Shown: positions 51,827-60,664, counted from the stretch's first letter. The stretch is DNA of 64,000 nt from Haematobacter massiliensis (GCF_000740795.1 NZ_JGYG01000006.1:250501-314500); one strand, 5' to 3'. Made by a program: numbers and translations. Notes: generated by a model not told the origin, from the letters alone.

Positions 51827-53041
51827 TCAGGGAAGCAGGATGCGCGCAGGCGGACGGACGAAACTCGGCCGCCCGCGCTTGAACCCGGCGATGGGTTGGG
51901 CGATGCTCCCGAACGCTTCGACCGGATCGGTCGCATCCAGCACGACGATATCCGCCCGGTCGCCCACCGCCAGTCCGTAGCCTTCCAGCCGCATCAGCCG
52001 CGCCGCCCCCTCGGTGACGAGGGCCATACAAAGCGGAAACGCCTCCGACCCAAGCTGCATCACATTTGCATAGAGGTTAGCCATGCGGAGGAGCGATGCG
52101 TCGCCATAGGGCGTGAACGGGTTCATCACGTTGTTGGTCGCGACCGAGGCATTGCCGCCCCGCGCGGCGAGCAGATGCACCGGCGCCACGCCGCGGACCG
52201 CCCGGAACCCCTCTGACCGCCCGTTGAGATACAGGTCGGTGGACGGCAGGGCCGTGACCCCCACCCCCGCCCACAGGAGCAGGTCCGCATATCGCGCAAA
52301 GGCCCCCTCCCCCATCGCAGCGAGTTTCGTCGCGTGGCCGATGGTGACCCGGCCGTGCCAACCCGCACGGGCCGTCGCCTCGCAGATCGCATCCATATGC
52401 GTCCAGCCGGGATCGAGATCGAAGTCCAGATGGAAATCGATGTCGACGTCATGCTCGACCGCCATGGCGAAGACGCGCCGGATCTGCTCTTGCGGATCGG
52501 TGTCGGTATAGGGACAGCCGCCGATCAGATCAGCCCCTTCCGCAAGCGCCTGCCGGAGCAGCGCCTCCGCGCCGGGGTCATTGGTCAGCCCCTCCTGAGG
52601 AAACGGGCAGAGCGTGATGTCGCAGGCAAAGGCATAGTCGTCTCGCAGGCGTTTCATCGCCGCGAAACTCCGCAGGCCCACGCGGGGATCCACCTCCACA
52701 TGGGCGCGCATGTGCATTGTCCCCTGCCGGATCGCCGCCTCCACCACTCTGGCGCCCCGGGCATGGACATCAGCCTCGCTGAAATCGCGCTTCAGACGGG
52801 AGACGGCGGCGACGGCCTCGGCGAGGCTCCCGGCGCCCTGTCCGCAGCGGCAGATCAGGCCCGCCTTGTCGAGATGGATGTGGCTCTCCACCAGCCCGGG
52901 CACGGCGATCCGACCGCCGAAATCCTCTCCCTGCCCCGCCAACGAACCTAAGTCCGCGATCCGGCCATTGCGAATGCCGATATCCAGTGCCTCGATGCCA
53001 GAAAAGGGCCGGACGTTTCGCAGGATGAGGTCGAACGTCAC
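51827..53041 (-). CDS. Cytosine-deaminase-like amidohydrolase
   Basis: This 404-residue metal-dependent hydrolase of the CodA subgroup has metal ligands expected at the histidines of VESHIHLDKAG, at HLDFDLD and IGHATKL, and the aspartate of ALPSTDLYLNG. CodA-like enzymes deaminate cytosine, isoguanine, triazines or open other cyclic amides; the substrate is not evident. The start ATG at 53041 lies 64 bases from the divergent SnoaL-like gene, so the two may share control. Only three bases separate its stop from the MFS stop. Confidence 0.87.
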   Translation of the reverse strand: MTFDLILRNVRPFSGIEALDIGIRNGRIADLGSLAGQGEDFGGRIAVPGLVESHIHLDKAGLICRCGQGAGSLAEAVAAVSRLKRDFSEADVHARGARVVEAAIRQGTMHMRAHVEVDPRVGLRSFAAMKRLRDDYAFACDITLCPFPQEGLTNDPGAEALLRQALAEGADLIGGCPYTDTDPQEQIRRVFAMAVEHDVDIDFHLDFDLDPGWTHMDAICEATARAGWHGRVTIGHATKLAAMGEGAFARYADLLLWAGVGVTALPSTDLYLNGRSEGFRAVRGVAPVHLLAARGGNASVATNNVMNPFTPYGDASLLRMANLYANVMQLGSEAFPLCMALVTEGAARLMRLEGYGLAVGDRADIVVLDATDPVEAFGSIAQPIAGFKRGRPSFVRPPARILLP

Positions 53042-53104
53042 AGCTTGTCTCCTGATCCCCGTACAGTATCCTGAATGTGTATGCAGTTAAGCCGGAGCTT
53101 GGCA

Positions 53105-53506
53105 ATGACCGACAGGACAGAGCGGGATGTGGCGGCGGTCAGAGCCTATCTGGAGGCCTCCATGCGACCGGACCCGGCGGCTGCCGCGGCCCATGTCGCG
53201 CCAGGGTTTCTGTGCCGCTTTACCGGCAACCGCGAATTCACCGCGCCCGACGGACCGACGAGCGTCAATGCGGCCCGCTACGCCTGGGTGAAGAAGCGGA
53301 TCGACCGGTACGACGCCATGCCCGATGGTCCCCGCACAGTGATCTACTGCACCGGCCACCTGTACGGTGCCTGGCCGGACGGGACACTCTTTGACCACAA
53401 TCGTTTCGTAGATCGTTTCGTGGTCGAGGACGGCTTGATCCTGGAGACGGACGTCTGGAACGACAGCGCGGAATGGCTGCTAGACCCTTCCCTTTCCCGC
53501 CGCTAA
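53105..53506 (+). CDS. SnoaL-like / NTF2-fold protein
   Basis: This 133-residue protein is predicted to adopt the cone-shaped NTF2/SnoaL fold (VRAYLEASMRPDPAAAAAHVAPGFLCRFTGN followed by beta strands TVIYCTGHLYGAWPDGTLFDHNRFVDRFVVEDGLI). Members include isomerases, dehydratases and ligand-binding proteins, so function cannot be assigned. ATG 53105 follows GGAG seven bases upstream. It diverges from the amidohydrolase and converges on the GntR gene. Confidence 0.8.
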   Translation: MTDRTERDVAAVRAYLEASMRPDPAAAAAHVAPGFLCRFTGNREFTAPDGPTSVNAARYAWVKKRIDRYDAMPDGPRTVIYCTGHLYGAWPDGTLFDHNRFVDRFVVEDGLILETDVWNDSAEWLLDPSLSRR

Positions 53507-53532
53507 GCGCCTGCCGGCCAATCAACCTCAAG

Positions 53533-54219
53533 TCAGTTCACGTAGGGAGCGAGTATATCGGCAAGCTCCCGCGTTCTGGCTCCCTTGCTCGATAACATTG
53601 CGCGCTCGGCTACCGCCTCCAGATGCTTATCCATAAGCGCCATCGCCGCCTCTGGCGGGCCAGTGCGGATGGTTTCGATCAGCTCGAGATGCTCGTTCAC
53701 CGCGCAGTCGGAAGAATGGGGCCGCGCGAGCGTTGAGAGCGCCAGACCCGCACGGTAACAGATCTCCGTGACATAGCGGATGAGGATCGGCTTCTCCGTC
53801 ATTTCGGCAAGACGGACGTGAAATTCCGTCGCCAGACGGATCGCGGGGCCATCCGGCCCATGGCGCGCGTTGTCCTCCACCTCCACCAGCGCACGCAGTT
53901 CCGTGGCTTGCTTCTGTGTCAGCACACCGGCCAGGTGCCCCACCACCTGCCGCTCGAGCGCGATGCGGATGTCGAAGATATCGCGCGCCTCCTCAGGTGT
54001 TGGGACAGCGACCGTGGCGATCCGGTTCCGGCGGAGATCGACCAGCCCCTCTGCCGCCAGCTGACCAAGGGCATGGCGGGCAAGCGTGCGGCTTACCCCG
54101 AACGACTCGCCCACACCATCCTCCGGCAGCCGATCGCCGGGCAGCAGCGCGCCTTCGATGATGGCGCGGCGGATGGCGCGGCAGATCGCTTCGGTCTTGT
54201 CACCCTTCAACTGGGCCAT
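53533..54219 (-). CDS. GntR-family (FCD) transcriptional regulator
   Basis: This 228-residue regulator has an N-terminal winged helix (AICRAIRRAIIEGALLPGDRLPEDGVGESFGVSRTLARHALGQLAAEGLV) and an all-helical FCD ligand domain with the metal-binding pattern around FDIRIALERQV, EFHVRLAEM and NEHLELIE. ATG 54219 has AGGAGAG upstream; a longer open frame extends 115 codons more but is not protein-like. It lies downstream of the aldehyde dehydrogenase in the same direction, 64 bases apart, and probably controls this locus. Confidence 0.91.
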   Translation of the reverse strand: MAQLKGDKTEAICRAIRRAIIEGALLPGDRLPEDGVGESFGVSRTLARHALGQLAAEGLVDLRRNRIATVAVPTPEEARDIFDIRIALERQVVGHLAGVLTQKQATELRALVEVEDNARHGPDGPAIRLATEFHVRLAEMTEKPILIRYVTEICYRAGLALSTLARPHSSDCAVNEHLELIETIRTGPPEAAMALMDKHLEAVAERAMLSSKGARTRELADILAPYVN

Positions 54220-54283
54220 GCATCTCTCCTGCGTCTCGCGCGCATCCTGCCGATCCGGCGCGCGAGCGCAAGCAGTGAGGTGC

Positions 54284-55735
54284 CTACAGCGGGTACTGAC
54301 CGGGCCGGGTTTCCAGGGTGATCCAGCGCAGATCGGTAAACTCGGCGATCCCCGCCTGGCCTCCGAAGCGTCCATACCCGGATGCCTTGACGCCGCCGAA
54401 GGGCATCTGCGCCTCATCATGCACGGTTGGCCCGTTGATATGGCATATCCCGGACCGGATCTGCCGCGCGACCTCCAGCCCGCGGGCGGTATCGCGGGTG
54501 AAGACCGCAGCGGACAGGCCATATTCCGTATCATTGGCAATATGGATCGCATCCGCCTCGTCACGCGCGCGGAACAGCGCTACGACCGGGCCGAAGCTTT
54601 CCTCATAGGCGATGCGCATGTCGGAGGTCACGCGGTCCACCACCTGCGCGGGCATGAGCACACCGTCGGCCGCGCCTGCGGAATGCACCACCGCACCCTT
54701 GTCGCGCGCATCGTCGATCAGGGCGGCCACCTTCTCCACCGTCCGCAGATCGACCACAGCGCCGAGCGGCGCCTTTCCGTCCGCCGGGTTGCCCGCGGTC
54801 AGACCCTTTGCGCGTGCGATGAACTTTGCCGCGAAATCCTCTGCGATTTCGGGCGCAAGGATGATGCGCTCGGTGGACATGCAGATCTGACCCTGATTGA
54901 AGAACGCGCCGAAGATCGCTGCTTTCACCGCTTCATCGACATCCGCATCCTTCAGGACGAGGAACGGCGCCTTTCCTCCCAACTCCAGCAACACGGGTTT
55001 CAGGTTCCGGGCGGCGCGTTCTGCGATGATACGGCCCACCTTGGTCGAGCCGGTGAAGTTGATGCGCCGCACTGCCGGATGGTCGATGAGCACAGCGACG
55101 ATATCCGCCGCATCCTCGGGCGCATTGGTGACGAGGCTGACCAGGCCCTTGGGCAGGCCGCCCTCCTCCAGAGCCTCGACAATGAGTGCATGCGTCAACG
55201 GGCAGATCTCGGAGGCCTTGAACACCACTGCATTGCCACAGGCCAGCGGCGTCGCCAACGCCCGGGTGCCGAGGATGACCGGCGCATTCCATGGCGCGAT
55301 GCCCAGCACCACGCCCGCAGGCTCCCGGATTGACATCGACAGGCAACCCGGTTTGTCGGAGGGGATTACCTCCCCCGCCACCTGGGTCGTAAGGGAGGCC
55401 GCCTCGCGGAGCATGGACGCGGCGAGCGAGACATTGAACCTGGCCCAAGGCTCGGTTGCGCCGATCTCCGCCGCCATCGCCGACACAAAAAGATCGCCCT
55501 TGGCCGCGAGCGCATCCGCAGCCTTGAGGAGCGCGGCCCGCCGGGCATTGGGGCCAAGCGCCGCCCATGCCGGGAACGCCGCGGCTGCAGCATCCACCGC
55601 GGCAACGGCATCCTGCACCGTCGCGGCCTGCGCCTCGCTCGCGACGGCGCCGGTCACGGGGTTCAGACGCTGATAGGTCCGGCCACCGCCAGATGCCTTC
55701 TCCTCGCCGCCGATCTTCATCTTCACCGTTGTCAT
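54284..55735 (-). CDS. Vanillin/salicylaldehyde-type aldehyde dehydrogenase
   Basis: This 483-residue NAD(P)-dependent aldehyde dehydrogenase has the coenzyme lysine in VVFKASEICPLTH, LELGGKAPFLVLKDADVDEAV, and the catalytic cysteine in FFNQGQICMSTERI. The ICMSTER signature is typical of vanillin and salicylaldehyde dehydrogenases. GGAGG lies five bases before the ATG. With an aromatic-acid-type transporter and a GntR regulator nearby it may belong to aromatic aldehyde catabolism; that is an inference. Confidence 0.9.
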   Translation of the reverse strand: MTTVKMKIGGEEKASGGGRTYQRLNPVTGAVASEAQAATVQDAVAAVDAAAAAFPAWAALGPNARRAALLKAADALAAKGDLFVSAMAAEIGATEPWARFNVSLAASMLREAASLTTQVAGEVIPSDKPGCLSMSIREPAGVVLGIAPWNAPVILGTRALATPLACGNAVVFKASEICPLTHALIVEALEEGGLPKGLVSLVTNAPEDAADIVAVLIDHPAVRRINFTGSTKVGRIIAERAARNLKPVLLELGGKAPFLVLKDADVDEAVKAAIFGAFFNQGQICMSTERIILAPEIAEDFAAKFIARAKGLTAGNPADGKAPLGAVVDLRTVEKVAALIDDARDKGAVVHSAGAADGVLMPAQVVDRVTSDMRIAYEESFGPVVALFRARDEADAIHIANDTEYGLSAAVFTRDTARGLEVARQIRSGICHINGPTVHDEAQMPFGGVKASGYGRFGGQAGIAEFTDLRWITLETRPGQYPL

Positions 55736-56106
55736 TTTTTCCTCCGGCCCGTCTGCTTCTGCGCGGCTATACTATTCGGTATCTGTCGCCGCTCGACAGG
55801 GAAGAAACGCCGCAGCCGCGCATGGCGGTTGCCGCGGACCTTTGTCGCACCCGATTCTCCGTCCACGCGCGCCGAGCCTATTTCGTCGCTCCAAATCTCG
55901 TGGCAGAGGCGCCAAAAGCGGATAAAGCTGCCGGTAACTCCGGTACCTTGCGATTTTTTTGCCGGGGTGAGCGCGAAAGACGACGGATCCGGCGTGGAAA
56001 GCCGCTGAAAGGTCTTGTCCGAATCCCGCGTTTCAGGCAGTTATTTACGCCAACAACAGAATAAAACGACCAGAAGCGTAACTAACGATCTGGCGCGAGG
56101 CAGTAG
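55736..56106. promoter_or_regulatory. Divergent region between aldehyde dehydrogenase and repA
   Basis: This 371-base region should hold the leftward promoter of the aldehyde dehydrogenase and the rightward repABC promoter. A small dyad ATAC at 55769-55772 with GTAT at 55779-55782 lies 34 bases before the dehydrogenase ATG and could be a GntR site. The last 70 bases before repA are AT-richer. I see no parS-like palindrome here; those lie downstream of repB. Confidence 0.4.
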
Positions 56107-57294
56107 ATGACAAAACAGGAACGCATTGACGTTCTCGTGGGAGAACATGCCGCGCGGCTTTCGGAGCGGCTTCAGGCGCATCGTGCCCAACTCTTTCCGC
56201 CCGATGCGCGCAAGGAACTGCGGAAATTCACCTCGGGCGAGGTGGCGGAGCTTCTGGGCGTCAAGGATGCCTATCTGCGAAAACTGCATCTCGAAGGGCG
56301 TGGCCCGAGCCCGGAGACGCGGGCGGGCGGGCGGCGTTACTACACCCTTGCGGATGTGCAGGCGCTACGAGAAATGCTTGAAAAGGGGGCAAAATCTCCC
56401 GGAACCTACCTGCCCGGACGGCGAGAGAACGATCATCTTCAGGTGATCGCTGTCATCAACTTCAAGGGCGGCTCGGGTAAGACGACCACTGCCGCGCATC
56501 TCGCCCAGAAGCTCGCGCTGGACGGCTACCGGGTTCTCGCGGTCGATCTGGATCCGCAGGCCAGCCTCAGCGCGTTGCACGGATTTCAGCCGGAGTTCGA
56601 CCTGATAGACGGCGGCACGCTCTACGACGCGATCCGCTACGATGTGCCGGTCCCGCTCGCGGATGTGATCCAGCCGACCTATTTCCCTAACCTCGACATC
56701 ATTCCGGGAAATCTCGATCTCATGGAGTTCGAGCATGATACGCCCCGAATGCTCGCCTCGCGCACGGGGCAGTTCTTTTTCACCCGCGTTGGCGACAAGC
56801 TGGCGGAGGTGGAGGCTGACTATGATGTGGTGGTGATCGACTGCCCGCCGCAACTGGGCTTTCTGACGATGTCGGCGCTGTCTGCCGCCACTGCGGTATT
56901 GGTTACCGTCCATCCGCAGATGCTGGACGTGATGTCGATGTGTCAGTTCCTGTTGATGACGTCCAACCTGCTGGGGGTCGTGTCGGAGGCGGGGGGCAAC
57001 ATGTCCTACGACTGGCTGCGTTATGTCGTGACGCGCTATGAGCCGGGCGATGGGCCGCAGAACCAGATGGTGAGCTTCATGCGCTCCATGTTCGGGGAAC
57101 ATGTGCTCAACCATCCAGTGCTGAAATCGACCGCGATTTCCGACGCCGGGATCACCAAACAGACGCTTTACGAAATCGAGCGAACGCAGTTCGTCCGCGC
57201 CACCTATGAACGCGCGATGGAAAGCCTGAATGCCGTCAACGGTGAGATCGAGGCCCTGATCCAGCAGGCATGGGGACGGAAGGGAGGCACGTGA
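56107..57294 (+). CDS. repA: RepA, plasmid partition ATPase (ParA type)
   Basis: This 395-residue partition ATPase is the first gene of repABC. The N-terminal region holds a MerR-like helix-turn-helix (SGEVAELLGVKDAYLRKLHLEG) used for autoregulation. The deviant Walker A is INFKGGSGKTT near residue 118, followed by AVDLDPQASLS and VVIDCPPQLGFLT. It segregates the replicon with RepB and represses the operon. The TGA overlaps the repB ATG. Confidence 0.95.
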   Translation: MTKQERIDVLVGEHAARLSERLQAHRAQLFPPDARKELRKFTSGEVAELLGVKDAYLRKLHLEGRGPSPETRAGGRRYYTLADVQALREMLEKGAKSPGTYLPGRRENDHLQVIAVINFKGGSGKTTTAAHLAQKLALDGYRVLAVDLDPQASLSALHGFQPEFDLIDGGTLYDAIRYDVPVPLADVIQPTYFPNLDIIPGNLDLMEFEHDTPRMLASRTGQFFFTRVGDKLAEVEADYDVVVIDCPPQLGFLTMSALSAATAVLVTVHPQMLDVMSMCQFLLMTSNLLGVVSEAGGNMSYDWLRYVVTRYEPGDGPQNQMVSFMRSMFGEHVLNHPVLKSTAISDAGITKQTLYEIERTQFVRATYERAMESLNAVNGEIEALIQQAWGRKGGT

Positions 57295-58226
57295 TGGCAC
57301 GGAAAGACCTTCTCAAAGGGCTTATGAATGTGGGGGATCCCCCCTCCCCTGCCGGCGTTTCGCCCGGCCAGCCGATCCCCCGACCAGGACGCGGCGCCAT
57401 CGGTGCGGTCAGTCAGTCCATTGCCCATCTGCGAAGCCGGTCGGTCATCGACGTGCCGCCCGACATGATAGACAATGCCGGGATTCGCGACAGGCTGGAC
57501 GACGATGCGGAAGGAATCGCGGCGCTCGCGGAAAGTATTCGCGATTACGGCCAGCAGGTTCCCGTGCTTCTCCGTCACTCGCCCAATTATGAGGGCCGGT
57601 ACGAAGTGGTCTATGGCCGGCGCCGTGTCTCGGCGCTGAAGTTGCTTGGACAACCTGTCAAGGCGATGATCCGCAACCTTAACGATCGCGAGCTGGTGAT
57701 AGCTCAAGGGCAGGAGAACACTGCCCGCAAGGACTTGAGCTTCATCGAGAAAGTGAATTTTGCTCGCGCGATGCGGGATGAGGGTTTCGACCGGAAGATC
57801 ATCTGCGATGCGCTTCAGATCGACAAGACTTTGATTTCACGCATGCTTTCCATTGCCGATGCAGTTCCCCTTCCACTGATGCGCGCGATCGGGACGGCCC
57901 CGGGGATAGGTCGGGATCGCTGGTCGGCGCTTGCCGCGAGGCTGAAGGGTCGGCGCATTGATGATGTGCTCCCACTCGCAGAGGGCGCCACATCCGACAT
58001 ACGGTTTGAGGCGGTTCTAGCCAGTCTTACGCAGCGGTCCCCCTCCCCTGCCCCGGACAAGATACCACTTAACGGGAGCAGCGGCGAACGATTGGGCGCT
58101 GTTTCGCGCAACAATCGGGCCACGATGCTTACGATAGACAGCAGCCGGCACGCGCAGTTCGCAGATTGGCTGATTGAGAACATGGACGAAATTCACCGCA
58201 GCTGGCTATCCGGCCGCGAGGAATGA
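57294..58226 (+). CDS. repB: RepB, centromere-binding partition protein (ParB type)
   Basis: This 310-residue ParB-type protein binds parS. The conserved box is LAESIRDYGQQVPVLLRH and YEVVYGRRRVSALKLLG, with the arginine-rich CTP-binding patch GRRR, and the helix-turn-helix is FDRKIICDALQIDKTLISRMLSIADAVP. ATG 57294 is used, with GGGAGG upstream, sharing bases with the repA stop. Three parS-like palindromes lie downstream, flanking and overlapping repC. Confidence 0.94.
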   Translation: MARKDLLKGLMNVGDPPSPAGVSPGQPIPRPGRGAIGAVSQSIAHLRSRSVIDVPPDMIDNAGIRDRLDDDAEGIAALAESIRDYGQQVPVLLRHSPNYEGRYEVVYGRRRVSALKLLGQPVKAMIRNLNDRELVIAQGQENTARKDLSFIEKVNFARAMRDEGFDRKIICDALQIDKTLISRMLSIADAVPLPLMRAIGTAPGIGRDRWSALAARLKGRRIDDVLPLAEGATSDIRFEAVLASLTQRSPSPAPDKIPLNGSSGERLGAVSRNNRATMLTIDSSRHAQFADWLIENMDEIHRSWLSGREE

Positions 58227-58265
58227 TCTGGCGAAACAAGCAAGGGAGCACGAAGCAGGACAAAG

Positions 58266-58298
58266 AAAAGCCCCTCAGGACATGACATCCCGAAGGGC
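58266..58298 (-). terminator. Rho-independent terminator of the repC antisense RNA
   Basis: An 11-pair stem (58288-58298 with 58270-58280), including two G-U wobbles in the leftward RNA, encloses a seven-base loop and is followed by a UUUU run. This is the clearest intrinsic terminator in the window and marks the antisense RNA end. Confidence 0.7.
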
Positions 58299-58316
58299 CG
58301 TTCCGTCGATCTAGCA
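58266..58316 (-). ncRNA. incA: Antisense regulator of repC (incA/ctRNA candidate)
   Basis: In repABC replicons a small antisense RNA from the repB-repC gap controls repC. Here the leftward strand has TTGACA at 58351-58346, 17 bases, then TTACGT at 58328-58323, giving a start near 58316. A strong hairpin follows (58298-58288 with 58280-58270, 11 pairs including two G-U, seven-base loop) with a UUUU tail. The predicted RNA is about 50 nt, as in known ctRNAs. The -35 box lies inside the parS palindrome. Confidence 0.68.
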
Positions 58317-58336
58317 CTTCGAACGTAACGGCTTTC

Positions 58337-58352
58337 GTTGACAGCTGTCAAC
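58337..58352. other. parS-like palindrome upstream of repC
   Basis: GTTGACAGCTGTCAAC is a perfect 16-base palindrome matching the repABC parS pattern GTT-N4-GC-N4-AAC. It lies 48 bases before repC and includes the -35 hexamer of the antisense RNA on the minus strand, so RepB binding might also influence copy-number control. Confidence 0.8.
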
Positions 58353-58399
58353 TCCCGTCTTTCTGCGGCGGCCGATATTTCGCGTCCTCGTGATATGAG

Positions 58400-59464
58400 A
58401 TGAAGCATATTTCCATAACGCCTTTCGGGCGGCCGATCACGGCTGACCTGATGGCGGCGCGCGCTCTGGCGCGAGGCTCGGCCGAAGCAAAAGCGGTTCC
58501 GAAATGGGAACCTTTGCGCGACCTAACGGTCGCGAGGAAGGCCTTTTCCCTTTCCGATCGAGACCTCTCGGTTCTGCAAGCGCTGATCTCTTTCGTGGGA
58601 GATGATGTCATCTTCCCGGAGGGATGCATTGTCTTTCCGTCGAATGCGACCCTCTCACACCGCGCTCATGGGATGCCAGAAAGCACGTTACGTCGTCATA
58701 TAGCGGCCCTGGTCGCCGCAGGTGTAATTCTGCGGCACGACAGCCCCAACGGCAAGCGATACGCTACCCGTACCAGCGACGCTCACCCTGCCCGCGCATT
58801 TGGTTTTGACCTTGGGCCACTTGCTCGGCGAGCTGCAGAGATTCGCGGCGTGGCGGATCAGTGCCGTGAAGCCGATCAGCACCTTCAACTGCTTCGCGAG
58901 ACAGTCGTCCTTAAGCTAAGAGACGCTCTCCAGTTGGCGCATCTGGATCTGGAAGAGTTGATAGAAATGAAGAAGGCGCTGCGCCGGAAGCTTTCGCACG
59001 CGGAGCTGGAACAGATGTCGGAGCGCCTTGGCGAAGTACTCCTTACCAATGAAACCGAAGAAACGAGCGGCAATGACGATCAGAATGAGCGGCACATACA
59101 GGAAAACCACATAATAAAGAATAAGAGAAACCGATCTGCGATCGCGGTAAAGCTCACCGATGTGATGAAAGCCTGCACAGAGTTTTCAAGTTTTTACTCA
59201 GTTAACGATTGGCCCGCCTTCGTCGAAGCCGCCGAGCAGTTGCGACCGATGCTGGGCATAGACGCATCCGCATGGCTGAAAGCGCGCGAGGTGATGTCAC
59301 CAGAATGCGCAGCGACTACCATCGCGTGCATCCTGCAGAAACTTAGAAATATCCGGCATCCCTCCGCCTATCTTCGGGTGCTGACCGACAGAGCCAGAAG
59401 AGGTGCTTTCTCCCTAGAGAGAATGGTGCATGGACTATCCCCGCGCCTTGCTCCGACAGGTTGA
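58400..59464 (+). CDS. repC: RepC, replication initiator
   Basis: This 354-residue replication initiator is restricted to repABC plasmids and chromids. The diagnostic segment is VIFPEGCIVFPSNATLSHRAHGMPESTLRRHIAALVAAGVI followed by RHDSPNGKRYATR. An AT-rich region in the middle of the gene is the expected replication origin. The ribosome site before ATG 58400 is weak, consistent with translational control by the antisense RNA. The stop codon lies inside the second parS palindrome. Confidence 0.94.
   Translation: MKHISITPFGRPITADLMAARALARGSAEAKAVPKWEPLRDLTVARKAFSLSDRDLSVLQALISFVGDDVIFPEGCIVFPSNATLSHRAHGMPESTLRRHIAALVAAGVILRHDSPNGKRYATRTSDAHPARAFGFDLGPLARRAAEIRGVADQCREADQHLQLLRETVVLKLRDALQLAHLDLEELIEMKKALRRKLSHAELEQMSERLGEVLLTNETEETSGNDDQNERHIQENHIIKNKRNRSAIAVKLTDVMKACTEFSSFYSVNDWPAFVEAAEQLRPMLGIDASAWLKAREVMSPECAATTIACILQKLRNIRHPSAYLRVLTDRARRGAFSLERMVHGLSPRLAPTG
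59060..59215. other. AT-rich segment inside repC, putative oriV
   Basis: About 150 bases in the central-to-distal part of repC are clearly richer in A and T than the surroundings (for example the A-rich run near 59102-59130). In other repABC replicons the origin lies in an AT-rich part of the repC coding sequence. Position and composition fit; no iteron-like repeats are evident. Confidence 0.42.
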
Positions 59465-59475
59465 CAGCTGTCAAC
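59460..59475. other. parS-like palindrome overlapping the repC stop
   Basis: This is an exact second copy of GTTGACAGCTGTCAAC. The repC TGA occupies bases 59462-59464 within it. It is followed eight bases later by a third, slightly altered copy, giving a small centromere cluster. Confidence 0.8.
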
Positions 59476-59483
59476 GCCACAAT

Positions 59484-59499
59484 GTTGACAACTGTCAAC
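59484..59499. other. parS-like site with one substitution
   Basis: GTTGACAACTGTCAAC differs from the two perfect copies by one base in the centre (AC for GC). It lies eight bases after the second copy, so RepB could bind both sites cooperatively. Confidence 0.65.
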
Positions 59500-59541
59500 T
59501 CAACCTGCTTGCGTGTTGTGCCTCTGTAAGGAAAAATCGGC

Positions 59542-60586
59542 ATGGTTGATCCTACCACTTCCATTGCTCTCGCGACCGGGCTCAGCAGCGATCTCGCAGA
59601 GCTTTATCGGCGAGGAACACCAGAAAACACGCTTCGAGCCTGGGAGCGAGACCTCGCCTATATCTCCGCATGGCGAATACTCCGCTTTGGGGACCCGCCG
59701 GTTTGGCCCGAGCGAGAAGATGTCGCCTTGGCTTTCCTGCTCGATCATGCCCGCGATTTACAAGAAGCCGCTGACCAGGATCCCGCGCGTCTGGCGGCCG
59801 AGAATCTGATCGCCAGCGGGCTGCGCCGTCAGCTCTCCTGTCCAGCCGCTGCGACATTGGATCGCCGGATAGCCAGTTGGCGAGCCTTCCATCGAATCCA
59901 GAATCTCACATCGCCATTCGATCTTCCCCTGATCCGACAGGCGCGACAGAAGGCGAGGCGCGCTGCTGATCGGCCGCCATCTCCGAAATCGGCAAACCCC
60001 GTCACGCGTGAGACGTTGCTGCGGCTCGTCGCAGCAACAGGGCCGGATATGCGAGGGCTCCGCGACCGGGCAATCCTGTTGCTCGCCTGGGGCTCTGGGG
60101 GGGCGACGGCGGTCAGAGATTGTCTCGCTGAACATCGAAGACTTGGACTTGCGGGAATTCGACCGGCAAGGGCATGTCTGGATTCGGCTGCGGGGAACCA
60201 AGACCACACGGAAAGGCACGACACCAAAACTCGTTCTGAAGGGCAGGGGTGCTCGTAGCCTTGTCGCATGGTTAGACGCTGCGGGAATACAGACTGGTCC
60301 GGTCTTTCGTCCGGTGAGCAAATCTGACCGGGTGCTCAAGCGCCGCCTGACGCCAGAAGGCGTGGCATCGGTGCTGCGCCGCCTGATCAGGGACGCTGGA
60401 TTGCCAGAAGGATTTGCCTCGCCACATGGATTGCGTTCCGGCTTCCTCACGCAAGCTGCACTCGACGGCGCGCCTTTGCAGGCGGCGATGCAGCTTTCCC
60501 TTCACCGGTCCGCCGCGCAAGCACAGAAGTATTACGCTGACGTCGATATTGCAGAGAATCCCGCGACCAATCTGCTGGGAGATTGA
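59542..60586 (+). pseudogene. Tyrosine recombinase disrupted by a +1 frameshift
   Basis: Two overlapping frames together encode one integrase/recombinase of about 347 residues. The first part (59542-60103) has the SAM-like N-terminal core (YRRGTPENTLRAWERDLAYISAW) and ends in RDRAILLLAWGSGG. The continuing part, one base out of frame, supplies RRRSEIVSL with the catalytic arginine, RGTKTTRKG, HGLRSGF, LSLHRSAAQAQKYYAD with the tyrosine. The break is at seven Gs (60097-60103); six would restore the frame. An ATG at 59542 with AAGGA upstream starts it. It lies directly behind repABC and may once have resolved multimers. A sequencing error or slippage is possible. Confidence 0.82.
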
Positions 60587-60664
60587 TGTAATTACGTTAC
60601 ATTTGTTGGGAGGTTTTCAGTGCCCTGATCCCATGGCACAACTGTTCCGAAACGGAGGAAACCC

